A stretch of DNA of 64,000 bases. Origin: JANQFM01 sp035471925. GTDB lineage: Bacteria > Acidobacteriota > UBA6911 > RPQK01 > DATIPO01. Shown piece by piece: positions 26,146-34,230 of this stretch (positions within the stretch are counted from its first letter, which is position 1; each line of letters starts with the position of its first letter). The notes beneath the pieces were generated by a model. It did no database searches. It was not told the DNA's origin and saw only the letters and a program-made list of their open reading frames with translations. Where the stretch lies: NCBI GenBank assembly GCA_035471925.1, contig DATIPO010000390.1, forward strand, positions 9,809 through 73,808, written 5' to 3'. Position numbers and translations under genes: made by a program.

Positions 26146-26316
26146 GCGGGAAGTTTCCCTATCCTAGGTCGGATAGCGGACCAAGGCCCGCCGAATTCAT
26201 CATTTCTTGGCCGCACATTAAACTTTCTACCCTATTCCAGCGTCTATAGTGGCAGAGGGTCGCAAGTCAGTGATCCCGATCGCGGTACCGGGGAGGAAGC
26301 CCAAGGAGGAAATGCG

Positions 26317-26559
26317 ATGGCACAGCCCGTGTTCAACCTCAGTCGTCATACCCGCCACGAAGTGTTTGATGCGATCATCCGCAGCCTCAACAGCATGCCT
26401 GCAAACATGCGTAAGGTTTTCGTCCTCAGCCATTATCACGGTCGTCCTGCCGCTGAAATCGCTGACAAGCTGCACATCACCAGCACCGACGTCGAGCAGT
26501 TGCTGGGTGAAGCCAACATCCGCTTCTTCGAGGGCGTGGGCAGCTTGCGCCTCCAGTAA
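26317..26559 (+). CDS. Orphan sigma-70 region 4-like helix-turn-helix protein
   Basis: The 80-residue protein is almost entirely one sigma region 4-like domain: FDAIIRSLNSMPANMRKVFVLSHYHGRP followed by the helix-turn-helix AAEIADKLHITSTDVEQLLGEANIRFFEG. In ECF sigma factors this domain contacts the -35 element, but here region 2 is absent, so it cannot act as a sigma factor alone. It might be a DNA-binding regulator or an RNA polymerase accessory protein. AAGGAGGA at 26303-26310 is a strong ribosome site. It is divergent from dsbD and followed, about 200 bp later, by a strong terminator. Confidence 0.8.
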   Translation: MAQPVFNLSRHTRHEVFDAIIRSLNSMPANMRKVFVLSHYHGRPAAEIADKLHITSTDVEQLLGEANIRFFEGVGSLRLQ

Positions 26560-26719
26560 AAAATCCCCAGGCTTCGGCCTTTCCCCATCCAACACTGATC
26601 TATTCCGCTTCTGGGACAGGGCTTTCCCGGAAGCGAACACCGCCCGGCTCCAGAGGGCGCTTCAGACCGCGTTTCACGGCTTTTCCGTTTTGGCACGCCG
26701 CTTGCTCCCTTAATAGGCG

Positions 26720-26796
26720 AATAGCAAATCAGTCCAAAACGGACCTCCCTGGCGAGCGGGGGGAGCAACATGGTGTTGCTCCCCCTTTTCTTTTTT
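26720..26796 (+). ncRNA. Possible small RNA ending in a strong terminator
   Basis: The 240-bp stretch between the sigma-region-4 gene and the SufR-like gene carries no ORF worth calling. It ends in a small hairpin (GTCC-AAAAC-GGAC) and then the strong terminator at 26759-26796. This could be the 3' UTR of the upstream gene or a separate small RNA; no convincing promoter was found, so the call is weak. Confidence 0.25.
26759..26796 (+). terminator. Rho-independent terminator
   Basis: A 12-bp stem (GGGGGAGCAACA / TGTTGCTCCCCC) with a 3-nt loop is followed by TTTTCTTTTTT on the plus strand. It would end transcripts coming from the sigma-region-4 gene. Confidence 0.9.
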
Positions 26797-26803
26797 GGCC
26801 GCT

Positions 26804-27436
26804 TCAAGTCTCTTCTTCAACCACGTAGGCGCAGAACTGATCCTTCTGCAGGATATGCTCACGCCGCCACACCTTGGCCCGCAGCAACTCACCTAGAAAG
26901 TGCTCCTCGAAGATGCAGACTTGAGGAAAACGTTTGGCCACCTTGGCCACGGCGCAGTTCATCTCCTTGATCAAGTAGCGATTGGAGCCGAGCCGTTCCC
27001 AGCGGGCCATGTAGCCGTGGTCGCTCAGCCACTGGCAGACCTCATGGACCCGGGTTTCCAGCGTTTTGCCCCGGACCCGGCTGCGGGCCTCTTCCAGGAG
27101 ACGCCGATTGCGCCGCTTAAGGAGCTGGTTGATCTGTTCCTTGCCCAGGAGGTCGCGGGTGGAAAGCAGCAGGTCGACAGCCAAGCTGGAGTAATCGCGC
27201 TGAAATTCTTCATGCCCCGCATCGGTCAGAAAGTAAAGCTGGGCCGGACGTCCGGTCTTCTGCTTCTCGCGGCGCCGCGAGATCAGGTCGCGGCCCTCCA
27301 AAACGGCCAGTTGGCGGCGCACCGCCATGGAAGACAAATCCAGTTCGCGGCACAAGTCCTTGACCGTCAGTCCCCCGCCGGACTCCTTCAGGGTCGTGAG
27401 GACCCGGGCGCTGGCCGAACCGGTGCTTTGCTGCAT
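26804..27436 (-). CDS. SufR-like winged-helix regulator with C-terminal cysteine-rich sensor domain
   Basis: The ~210-residue protein has an N-terminal winged helix (~10-75; GGLTVKDLCRELDLSSMAVRRQLAVLEGRDLI, then RPAQLYFLT as the wing) and a C-terminal region with Cys residues placed as in SufR-type iron-sulfur regulators: NCAVAKVA, PQVCIFEEHF and DQFCAYVV. SufR proteins bind a 4Fe-4S cluster and repress Fe-S biogenesis genes. No suf genes are in the window, so targets are unknown. TATAAT-N7 precedes the ATG at 27436, favouring it over the ATG at 27445, and suggests a leaderless mRNA. The divergent gap up to 27843 holds this box, the 27733-27760 promoter, and nothing else I can identify. Confidence 0.8.
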   Translation of the reverse strand: MQQSTGSASARVLTTLKESGGGLTVKDLCRELDLSSMAVRRQLAVLEGRDLISRRREKQKTGRPAQLYFLTDAGHEEFQRDYSSLAVDLLLSTRDLLGKEQINQLLKRRNRRLLEEARSRVRGKTLETRVHEVCQWLSDHGYMARWERLGSNRYLIKEMNCAVAKVAKRFPQVCIFEEHFLGELLRAKVWRREHILQKDQFCAYVVEEET

Positions 27437-27443
27437 GTTCTTC

Positions 27444-27449
27444 ATTATA
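27444..27449 (-). promoter_or_regulatory. Perfect -10 box (TATAAT), leaderless start of the SufR-like gene
   Basis: TATAAT stands 7 nt before the ATG at 27436 on the minus strand, with no ribosome site between them. This matches the layout before the sulfatase-fold gene at 20101. Confidence 0.5.
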
Positions 27450-27732
27450 GGGAAAGCCCTTCGCAGCCTCCAGCCCGCGGAACCGTCCGAAGAATGACAG
27501 AAGTTCTTCACTGCTTCTTAATTCTTGAAACTTTTCACGGTCTGGCGCGTCCCATCAGTGTAAGGGCAAAGAGTAGGCAACCCAGGCAAGCCGGAAAGGT
27601 CTGCTTCACGGCCTCCGGCGGGCCGACAGGATGGCCGTGGAGAGCGTGGACTGGCGGGCACTTGGACCTCTCCGCAGAAGCGCCTGAACCATACTTCATA
27701 CGGAGTTGGGCGATCCACGCCGAAAAAATCCC

Positions 27733-27760
27733 TTTACATGTGGAGCAGACGGAGTATAAT
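27733..27760 (+). promoter_or_regulatory. Sigma-70-type promoter of the small gene at 27843
   Basis: TTTACA at 27733-27738 and TATAAT at 27755-27760 are separated by 16 bp. Transcription would start near 27767, leaving a leader of about 75 nt that is A/T-rich and carries no long hairpin. Confidence 0.7.
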
Positions 27761-27842
27761 ACTGAATTTTTTCGACCGCTTGGGCGATCGGAACTCCTCA
27801 GTGAGTTGGAAATAGACAGAGACAGAAGAGGCATAGATAACA

Positions 27843-28181
27843 ATGAAGGCTTACGCTCTTGAAAGCGACGGGTTGTACCCGCAGACCAAGAAACCGGATA
27901 GCTCCCTGCGCAATCTGGCCCTGGGCATTCTGCTCCAGGCCCTGCGCGATATTGTGGCGCCTAAGAAGGCGTCCAATAAGGAATGGGAAGTGTGGCGCCA
28001 GGATGCCTTGGAATGGTTCTTTTCCGAGGAGATGCATCCCGGCTCCTTTGCCTGGGTGTGTGAGGTCCTTGAGATGAAGCCCAAGGACCTGCGCCAATGG
28101 CTGCATCTGTACAAGAAGAGCGGACAGGAACGCAAGAAGGAAATGGCCAAGAAGCTGATCCGCTTCCAGATCCGCCACTAA
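27843..28181 (+). CDS. Small basic/amphipathic protein of unknown function
   Basis: The 112-residue protein has no signal peptide or TM segment and is probably cytoplasmic and helical. It contains NLALGILLQALRDIVAPKK, a Trp-rich stretch around EWEVWRQDALEWFF, and WVCEVLEMKPKDLRQWLHLYKK, followed by a Lys/Arg-rich tail. The last helices could be a degenerate helix-turn-helix but I do not recognise a family. It is a single-gene unit with its own strong promoter and a strong terminator 30 bp after the stop, which argues that it is a real, well-expressed gene. A nucleic-acid-binding role is a guess from the charge pattern. Confidence 0.75.
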   Translation: MKAYALESDGLYPQTKKPDSSLRNLALGILLQALRDIVAPKKASNKEWEVWRQDALEWFFSEEMHPGSFAWVCEVLEMKPKDLRQWLHLYKKSGQERKKEMAKKLIRFQIRH

Positions 28182-28210
28182 CAGAGCGCACTGCCCAGAG
28201 AACTCACCAA

Positions 28211-28245
28211 GGCCGGAGGGACCTGAAGCCCTCCGGCCTTTTTTT
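28211..28245 (+). terminator. Strong rho-independent terminator
   Basis: A perfect 10-bp stem (GGCCGGAGGG / CCCTCCGGCC) with an 8-nt loop is followed by seven T residues. It closes the single-gene unit at 27843-28181 and separates it from the ATPase gene. Confidence 0.95.
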
Positions 28246-28298
28246 CGCCCGGCGCATTCTTCCGGTCCGGGCACCGTCCAAAACCGTCAGCGCGACTC

Positions 28299-29225
28299 TT
28301 GCCGGGTTCAGGCATCTATTACCAGGTGTTCTTCAAGTACTTCGTCTTCGCTATCTTTGCCTTCTACCTGGTGCTGCTGACGGCGCTGCTGGGGCGCAAG
28401 TTCCTGGGCGGACGCGGCAAGTCGCGTGGCGAACAGATCTTTGGCTCCAAACACAAAGCCGAGGAGGACGGCACTTTCCTGCAAGTCATCAGCCTCTACA
28501 AGGCCTTCGACTACCCCGTTCTGGAAGGCATCGACCTTAGGATCCAGGAGGGCGAGACGCTAGGCGTGCTGGGCATGAGCGGCACCGGGAAAAGCGTCAT
28601 GCTCAAACTGGTAGCGGGACTGCTGAAGCCCGACAAGGGCTACATTCTCTACCGCGGACGCGACATCACCAAGATGAACGAGGGAGACCTGCTGGAATAC
28701 CGCAAGCGGGTCACCTACGTCTTTCAGATGGGAGCCGTCTTCGACTTCCTCAACGTCCGCGAGAACATCGCCTATCCTCTGCGTGAAGAGGGCGTTACCG
28801 ACGAAGACTTCATTCGCGAGAGGGTCGATTATCTGCTGGATGCAGTGGAACTCGAAGGCCAGGGCGATCTCCATGTGTCGGAGCTGAGCCTGGGCTCGAA
28901 AAAACAAGTGGCCATCGCCCGCGCCATCGCTGAAGAACCCGAAGCCATTCTCTACGACGAACCCACCACCGGCGTGGATCCGCTGATCGGCAAGTCGCTC
29001 AGCCGCCTCATCCGCAAGCTCAACAAGCAGGAAAAGCTGACTTCCATCGTGGTGACTCACGACATGCGCTGCCTGCGCATCGTCTCCGACCGCATCATCT
29101 TGCTCAAAGACGGGAACATCCACTTCGAAGGCACCCCCGACGCCTTCTACACCTCCGACGATCCCTTCGTGCAAGCCTTCATCGCCGGCAAACGAATCGA
29201 CGAAGAAATCGCCGAAACCGCCTGA
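28299..29225 (+). CDS. Membrane-anchored Mla-type ABC ATPase with altered signature motif
   Basis: The 308-residue protein has an N-terminal TM helix (~9-32) ahead of a complete ABC ATPase domain close to MlaF: Walker A GMSGTGKS, Q-loop region VFQMGAVFD, Walker B ILYDEPTTGVDP, H-loop VVTHD. The signature, LSGGM/Q in MlaF, reads LSLGS followed by KKQVAIARA. ABC ATPases are rarely fused to a TM helix in this way, and no MlaE permease, MlaD or substrate-binding gene is adjacent. The start is a TTG at 28299; no ATG or GTG is available upstream in frame before the TM segment. Loss of the signature Gly-Gly pair may weaken ATP hydrolysis unless a partner supplies a normal signature. Confidence 0.85.
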   Translation: MPGSGIYYQVFFKYFVFAIFAFYLVLLTALLGRKFLGGRGKSRGEQIFGSKHKAEEDGTFLQVISLYKAFDYPVLEGIDLRIQEGETLGVLGMSGTGKSVMLKLVAGLLKPDKGYILYRGRDITKMNEGDLLEYRKRVTYVFQMGAVFDFLNVRENIAYPLREEGVTDEDFIRERVDYLLDAVELEGQGDLHVSELSLGSKKQVAIARAIAEEPEAILYDEPTTGVDPLIGKSLSRLIRKLNKQEKLTSIVVTHDMRCLRIVSDRIILLKDGNIHFEGTPDAFYTSDDPFVQAFIAGKRIDEEIAETA

Positions 29226-29461
29226 GGCCGCAGTGCGGGCGGCCAGCTCTCACACGTTCGGCATTTGCCGCAAAGGCCGGGGGCCGTCCGCCTCTCAAAT
29301 GGGGCCGCAGGACGGTCCGGGAAGAAGGCATGCGTACTGGACGGCAGGCTGCCCGGTCGGGATGGTTTGCCAGCTTGACAGCGTAGTCTGATGCGGGGAA
29401 CAAGAGGAGAAGCAGAGAAAGGTTCTCAATCTAGGGCCCGGGGAGAGGGCCAAATCCCCTT

Positions 29462-30091
29462 CTAGGTAGCGGAGCGGCGCTTGGAGATCTTGACGACTCC
29501 GGGGCAGCCGGGGGTCGGGGACAAAGTCGCCAGCGGCTGCTCAGTCTGTTCCACTTTGGGGAGTTGGGCGGTTACGACCACCACTTGAGGGCTGATCTCG
29601 AAGGCCACCCGGGCTTCCGGTCCCGGCAGCGTGTGACGGGCCAGGACTAGTTTGACCTCTTTCAGGCTCCTGAGGCAGTCGAGATCAGCAAAGTCTTCTA
29701 CAGAGGGGGCCTCGAATGAGGGAATCTGGGAGAACTCCACGCGATGCTCAAGCTGAGGAGCGAGGCGGGCCAAGGGCTCAATGGAGAATCCCTCTTGCAG
29801 ACGCCACTCCTGGAATACAGGAGCCTCGGAGTCGGGCTGGGCCGATGGATTTCCTTCCGAAGCCGAGGCCAGGACCGGGGCGGTCCAAGAGGAAGCGCCC
29901 AGCGCCCAGGAGTTGCCCAGCCAGGAATTCCAGCCTCCGGCTGCGCTGCTCACGCTCTGAAGACTGGACTGCAGCCAATTCAGGTTGCCGCCGCAGCCGC
30001 AGAAGTCCACGCGGCTGCCCACCAAACCCAGCGCCAGCAGGTAGCTGAGCGCCAGAAGCGAAGCGGCTGTGATTTTGGCCTTTCCTCTCAT
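29462..30091 (-). CDS. Secreted or membrane-anchored protein of unknown function
   Basis: The 209-residue protein has an N-terminal hydrophobic segment (~7-27) that could be a signal peptide or anchor, followed by FCGCGGN and a Ser/Trp/Gly-rich region, then an acidic and Pro-containing C-terminal half ending in a basic KISKRRS. I recognise no domain. AAGGAG lies 8 nt before the ATG at 30091; a slightly earlier ATG at 30112 is less well placed. It follows the decarboxylase gene on the same strand with an 84-bp gap. The 29226-29461 region beyond it has no gene. Confidence 0.6.
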   Translation of the reverse strand: MRGKAKITAASLLALSYLLALGLVGSRVDFCGCGGNLNWLQSSLQSVSSAAGGWNSWLGNSWALGASSWTAPVLASASEGNPSAQPDSEAPVFQEWRLQEGFSIEPLARLAPQLEHRVEFSQIPSFEAPSVEDFADLDCLRSLKEVKLVLARHTLPGPEARVAFEISPQVVVVTAQLPKVEQTEQPLATLSPTPGCPGVVKISKRRSAT

Positions 30092-30175
30092 CTCTCTAAC
30101 TCCTTTTCGCACCTATAAGACGCACGGGGGGTCGAAATGGTTGGCTTTATCTTGTAAAGAGCCTGTAAAAACTGC

Positions 30176-31675
30176 CTAGTGCCGCTGAAGCCGCTTCTCC
30201 ATCTGCTCCCGTCCGATTCTGGCGATCTCCTTAACCAGGAGTTCGAAATCGGCGCGCATCGAACGGTGGTTGACATTGGCCATGCGCAGGCTGAAGCGGC
30301 CGCCGATCAGCGTCGAGGACAGGACGGCGATCCCCTCCTCCTGAAGCCCGACCATAATGGCCTCGTTAAGCGAGTCGAGTTCGCGCTGGGGCACCCCCTG
30401 AGGCGCAAAACGGAAACACACGACATTGAGGGCCACCGGCGCCAGCAACTCGAGTTGCGGATGCCTCTCGACCAGCTCCCCCAGATAGGCGGCCTGCTCG
30501 ACGTTGCGGCGGATGATCCTGCCGAACTTGTCCGTCCCTTCAGCCTTGAGGGCCATCCACAGTTTGAGGGCCCTGAACGATCGGGTCAGTTGGGGACCTC
30601 GGTCGGACATGATGCTGGGAATGCGCATCAGTCCGCCGGGAACGGCCTTGAGATAGTCGGCGTCGACGCTGAAAGCCGTCTCCAGGACTCCCGGCCGCCT
30701 CACCAGCAAAGAGGCCACATCGGAAGGTTGGCTGAGCCATTTATGCAGGTCAAAGCCCAGGGAATCGGCTCGCTCCATCCCCGCCAGCCGCTCCCGGAGT
30801 TGGGGACTGAAGCGGGCCAGAGCCCCGAAAGCCCCGTCAACGTGCAGCCACAAGTCCTGTTGGCGGCAGAAGTCGGCCAAAGCGTGAAAGTCGTCGCAGG
30901 CGCCGCTGTTGACCGTCCCCGCCGTGCCCACTACGCAAATGGGACGCAGGCCGCGGATACGGTCGTCGCGCACGGCCTGCTCCAGCTTGGCCACATCAAT
31001 GCGGAAAGAATCGTCGGCATCGATCAGACGCAGCGCTTGGCGTCCCAGGCCCAACATCTCTACCGCTTTGATCACCGAAGAATGCACCTCGCGTGAGGCG
31101 TAGATGCGCAGCGGCGGTCCCTTCACGCCTTCCCGGCGCAGGTCGTAACCGGCTTGGGCGTCGCGGGCCACCTTGAGGCCCACGATGTTGGCCATCGACC
31201 CGCCTGACAGGAGCACCCCTCCCGCCTTGGGCGGGAAGCCCATCACTTCCTTGAGCCAGTCCAGGACCTGCTCCTCCACCCGCAGAGCCACTTGGTCGAA
31301 GCCGCTCAGAGACGAATTCATTCCCGCTGCCAGCATGTCGGCCAGCATGCCCAAGGGCGTTCCCGTCCCAATCACCCAACCCCAAAAGCGGGGATGGATG
31401 TTGCCCAGCGGATTGGGCAGGATCCAACGGCGAATGTCGTCGTAGACCTTTTCGGCGCCCTGAGGCCGGCGCGGCAGCCCTTCCCGCAAGGCGGCCAGCG
31501 CATCCTTGGGCGGTTTGCGCCAGACGGGCCGCTCGCGCACGGTGCGCAGCATTTGCAGCAAGTCGTCCAGCATATGGTGGCCCAATTGGGCGAAGCTTTC
31601 CCAATCGGCGGGATCCAGGCTGTCATCGATCATTGTATCGGTACAATTCTTATGATTTGGTTGCATTGTGCTCAT
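30176..31675 (-). CDS. PLP-dependent group II decarboxylase
   Basis: The 499-residue protein matches aromatic-L-amino-acid/glutamate-type decarboxylases: GGVLLSGGSMANIVGL, SREVHSSVIKAVEMLG, VVGTAGTVNSGACDD, LWLHVDGAFGA (Asp contacting PLP) and LGFDLHKWLSQPSD, where Lys binds PLP. The family removes CO2 from aromatic amino acids, glutamate, cysteine sulfinate or similar substrates; specificity cannot be assigned. It is divergent from a MocR regulator gene 52 bp away and their promoters overlap, so the regulator very probably controls it in response to PLP, an amino acid or an amine. The start at 31675 fits a leaderless or near-leaderless transcript. Confidence 0.9.
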   Translation of the reverse strand: MSTMQPNHKNCTDTMIDDSLDPADWESFAQLGHHMLDDLLQMLRTVRERPVWRKPPKDALAALREGLPRRPQGAEKVYDDIRRWILPNPLGNIHPRFWGWVIGTGTPLGMLADMLAAGMNSSLSGFDQVALRVEEQVLDWLKEVMGFPPKAGGVLLSGGSMANIVGLKVARDAQAGYDLRREGVKGPPLRIYASREVHSSVIKAVEMLGLGRQALRLIDADDSFRIDVAKLEQAVRDDRIRGLRPICVVGTAGTVNSGACDDFHALADFCRQQDLWLHVDGAFGALARFSPQLRERLAGMERADSLGFDLHKWLSQPSDVASLLVRRPGVLETAFSVDADYLKAVPGGLMRIPSIMSDRGPQLTRSFRALKLWMALKAEGTDKFGRIIRRNVEQAAYLGELVERHPQLELLAPVALNVVCFRFAPQGVPQRELDSLNEAIMVGLQEEGIAVLSSTLIGGRFSLRMANVNHRSMRADFELLVKEIARIGREQMEKRLQRH

Positions 31676-31681
31676 TTCATA

Positions 31682-31711
31682 TGGATACATTGACAGCGCA
31701 TTGTCTGTCAA
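31682..31711 (-). promoter_or_regulatory. Promoter of the decarboxylase gene, overlapping the MocR promoter
   Basis: On the minus strand TTGACA (31711-31706) and TATCCA (31687-31682) are 18 bp apart; the ATG at 31675 follows 6 nt later. The -35 box lies inside the spacer of the opposite promoter. Confidence 0.55.
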
Positions 31712-31718
31712 GTATGAT
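31690..31718 (+). promoter_or_regulatory. Consensus promoter of the MocR gene with palindromic operator
   Basis: TTGACA (31690-31695), 17 bp, TATGAT (31713-31718), then 9 nt to the ATG at 31728. The -35 boxes of this and the opposite promoter together form the inverted repeat TTGACAG-N8-CTGTCAA (31690-31711), a likely binding site for the MocR protein or an effect of shared polymerase contacts. Confidence 0.7.
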
Positions 31719-31727
31719 TTTGTCATC

Positions 31728-33149
31728 ATGACAATCTGGAAGCCTGATCTCGGGTCCCGGTCGGGACCGCGCTACTTGGCCATTGCCGACGCTCTGCAGG
31801 CCGATATCGAAGAAGGACGCCTTAAGGCAGGCGCTCGTCTGCCCACCCACCGCCAGTTGGCTGATGCGCTGGAGGTCACGGTGGGGACAGTGACACGGGC
31901 CTACGCGGAGGCTGAGAAGCGGGGACTGACCAAGGGAGAGGTGGGACGGGGCACTTTCGTCCGTCCTTCTCCCGAGTCGCTTCCAGTCGGCTCTTTCGGC
32001 ACCTTGCGTGATGAAGACGATGCCAAGGGCACGGCCGACGGTCCCTTCGAACTCAGCTTGAGCGTTCCCCATCTTCCCTCCTGTCCTGAGGAAGGACGCG
32101 CCTTGCATGAGGCTTTTTCAGCCCTGGCCTCGGATGGGCAGCTTAGCCGCCTCCTGGAGAGCCAACCTTATGCGGGAGCGGCCTCTCACCGGCGGGCCGG
32201 GAGCCGATGGTTCGAGGAGATCGGGGTGCCTTGCGAACCTTCTCAAGTGCTGATCTGCTGCGGGGCTCAGCACGCCATCTCGGTGGTTCTTTCCAGCCTG
32301 TGCAGGCCGGGCGACAGGATCCTGTGCGAACAGTTGGTTTATCCCGGGCTGCGGGCGGCCGCCTCACTGCTGGGACTTCGCTTGCGCGGCGTCGCGGTCG
32401 ATCGGGAAGGATTGGTGCCGGAGGCTCTTGAGGAAGCTTGCGGAGAGGACGACTTCAGAGTCCTCTACTGCACACCCACCATGCAGAATCCGACCGGAGG
32501 CATTCTGAGCGAAGGGCGCCGAAGACGGATCGCCGAGATCGTTCAAAGCCGCAGCTTGATGTTGATCGAAGACGAGGTGTTTCATTTCCTGCCCGACAGC
32601 CCTCCCCGTCCCATCAGCAGTCGGGTGCCCGAGAACAGTTGCCTGCTGCTCAGCACCTCCAAGCTGGTGGCTCCCGGACTGCGGGTCGGCTTCCTCAGGG
32701 CTCCCCAGCAGGAAGTCGGAGCCATGGCCTCGGCTATCTGGGCAACGGCATGGATGGCCCCGCCGCCCATGGCGGAACTGATCTCGCGCTGGATCGTGAA
32801 AGACGAACTGAGCCTCTTCGCCGGCTGGAAGCGCCGCCAGGCCCAGGACCGCAACCGCTTGGCGCAACAGGTGCTGGGAGACTGGCTGCCCCAGGGTACG
32901 AGTCCCGGCATGCACCTGTGGCTGCCGCTTCCCGAACCCTGGAGGGCCGAGCAGTTCGCCGGACAGGCGCTGGCCAGGGGAGTGAGGGTGAGTTCGTCCG
33001 AGGTCTTCGTGGCTGGACGCGCGGCCGCTCCTCACGCCGTCCGCCTCAGCTTGTGCGCGGAGAGCAGCCGGGAACGGATGGAGGAGGCGCTGCAGATTCT
33101 GCGCCGCTTGCTTCAGGAAGGTCCGCAGGCGGCGCCGGGCGTCATCTGA
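31728..33149 (+). CDS. MocR-type regulator (GntR winged helix fused to aminotransferase-like domain)
   Basis: The 473-residue protein has a GntR winged helix (~15-80; ALQADIEEGRLKAGARLPTHRQLADALEVTVGTVTRAYAEAEKRGL in two helices) and a fold-type I aminotransferase domain (~110-465) with FRVLYCTPTMQNPTGG, IEDEVFHFL and STSKLVAPGLRVG, where the Lys would hold PLP. MocR proteins sense PLP or an amino-acid/amine aldimine and usually control an adjacent divergent gene. The divergent neighbour is a PLP decarboxylase, a fitting target. The short ATG at 31728 is preferred over an in-frame ATG at 31668 because the consensus promoter lies between them. Confidence 0.92.
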   Translation: MTIWKPDLGSRSGPRYLAIADALQADIEEGRLKAGARLPTHRQLADALEVTVGTVTRAYAEAEKRGLTKGEVGRGTFVRPSPESLPVGSFGTLRDEDDAKGTADGPFELSLSVPHLPSCPEEGRALHEAFSALASDGQLSRLLESQPYAGAASHRRAGSRWFEEIGVPCEPSQVLICCGAQHAISVVLSSLCRPGDRILCEQLVYPGLRAAASLLGLRLRGVAVDREGLVPEALEEACGEDDFRVLYCTPTMQNPTGGILSEGRRRRIAEIVQSRSLMLIEDEVFHFLPDSPPRPISSRVPENSCLLLSTSKLVAPGLRVGFLRAPQQEVGAMASAIWATAWMAPPPMAELISRWIVKDELSLFAGWKRRQAQDRNRLAQQVLGDWLPQGTSPGMHLWLPLPEPWRAEQFAGQALARGVRVSSSEVFVAGRAAAPHAVRLSLCAESSRERMEEALQILRRLLQEGPQAAPGVI

Positions 33150-33176
33150 CCCCGCCGGGGCGACGCCCGGCAGCGC

Positions 33177-34217
33177 CTACATCAGGCTCTTCATGACCTC
33201 CTCGAGCACTTCGGGGCCGGGACGCAGTTCCTTCTCGCCCATTTGGGCCAGAGGACGCTCGGCCAGCTCCAGCAGGTCGAAGAAAGTGTCGGCTTGGGGA
33301 TCGACGTAGACCAGTCCGGTCAGCAATTCGCCCTTGCCGTAGGTTTCGTGGAGCAGGCGCATGGCCGATTGGCGGTTGGTGGGGTCATGCCCCCGCTCCA
33401 GCTTGCGCAGGCGAATGAGGGAACCGTCGGCCAACTCGACGTCTCGTACCTCGCCTTCCTCGTAGTCGATCTCTTCCAGAGGCTCGAAGTGGGGGACGAA
33501 ATCGATCTGGTGCAGCAGTTCTTCGTGCTCCTTGGCCCAGGGATAGCTCTTGGTGGAGTCCTCACGGTTGTTGAAGGTCACGCAGGGACTGACCACGTCG
33601 ATCACGGCCGTCCCCTCGTGGGAGATCGCGCCCTGAATGAGGGGGACCAATTGCTTTGGATCTCCAGAAAAGGAGCGGGCCACGTAGGAGCAGCCCATCT
33701 CAATTGCCAGCGAACAGCAGTCGATGGCGGGCAGCTCGTTGATGGCACCGGTCTTGAGGGTGGCCCCCTTGTCGGCGGTGGCCGAAAACTGCCCCTTGGT
33801 AAGGCCATAGACGCCGTTGTTCTCGATGATGTAGACCATGGGGACGTTGCGCCGCAGCAGGTGGCAGAACTGTCCCAGGCCGATGGAGGCGGTGTCGCCG
33901 TCGCCGCTGACACCGATGGTCACCAGGGTGCGGTTGCCCAGCACGGCTCCGGTGGCCACCGAGGGCATGCGTCCGTGGACGGCGTTGAAGCCGTGCGAGC
34001 TGCCCAGAAAATAGGCTGGCGTCTTGCTGGAACACCCGATGCCGCTCATCTTGGCCACTTGGTGAGGCTTCACGCCGCTTTCCCAGAAAGCCTTGACGAT
34101 CTGGCTGGTAATGGCGTCGTGTCCGCAGCCCTTGCAGAGAGTGGACGGCACTCCCTTGTAGGCGGTCATGGGCAGGTCCAGGCGGTTGACTTTCTTGGAA
34201 GGTGGTGTGCGGGTCAT
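33177..34217 (-). CDS. korB: 2-oxoacid:ferredoxin oxidoreductase, beta subunit
   Basis: The 346-residue protein is the thiamine-diphosphate subunit of the KorAB/two-subunit OFOR type: PSTLCKGCGHDAI, GIGCSSKTPAYFLGS, FNAVHGRMPSVATGA, the ThDP/Mg motif GDGDTASIGLGQF...ENNGVYGLTKGQ. With the alpha subunit encoded just upstream it catalyses oxidative decarboxylation of a 2-oxoacid (commonly 2-oxoglutarate) to acyl-CoA with reduction of ferredoxin. Conserved Cys at the N-terminus (CKGCGH) and a third Cys later could bind the single 4Fe-4S cluster known for this type. It starts 13 bp after the alpha-subunit stop, so the two are co-transcribed. Confidence 0.93.
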   Translation of the reverse strand: MTRTPPSKKVNRLDLPMTAYKGVPSTLCKGCGHDAITSQIVKAFWESGVKPHQVAKMSGIGCSSKTPAYFLGSSHGFNAVHGRMPSVATGAVLGNRTLVTIGVSGDGDTASIGLGQFCHLLRRNVPMVYIIENNGVYGLTKGQFSATADKGATLKTGAINELPAIDCCSLAIEMGCSYVARSFSGDPKQLVPLIQGAISHEGTAVIDVVSPCVTFNNREDSTKSYPWAKEHEELLHQIDFVPHFEPLEEIDYEEGEVRDVELADGSLIRLRKLERGHDPTNRQSAMRLLHETYGKGELLTGLVYVDPQADTFFDLLELAERPLAQMGEKELRPGPEVLEEVMKSLM

Positions 34218-34230
34218 AAGTCGCTTCCTG

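Noticed and set aside
26758..26796. Bidirectional terminator also serving the SufR-like gene
   Set aside because: The minus strand has no T-tract after the hairpin; only the plus strand fits.
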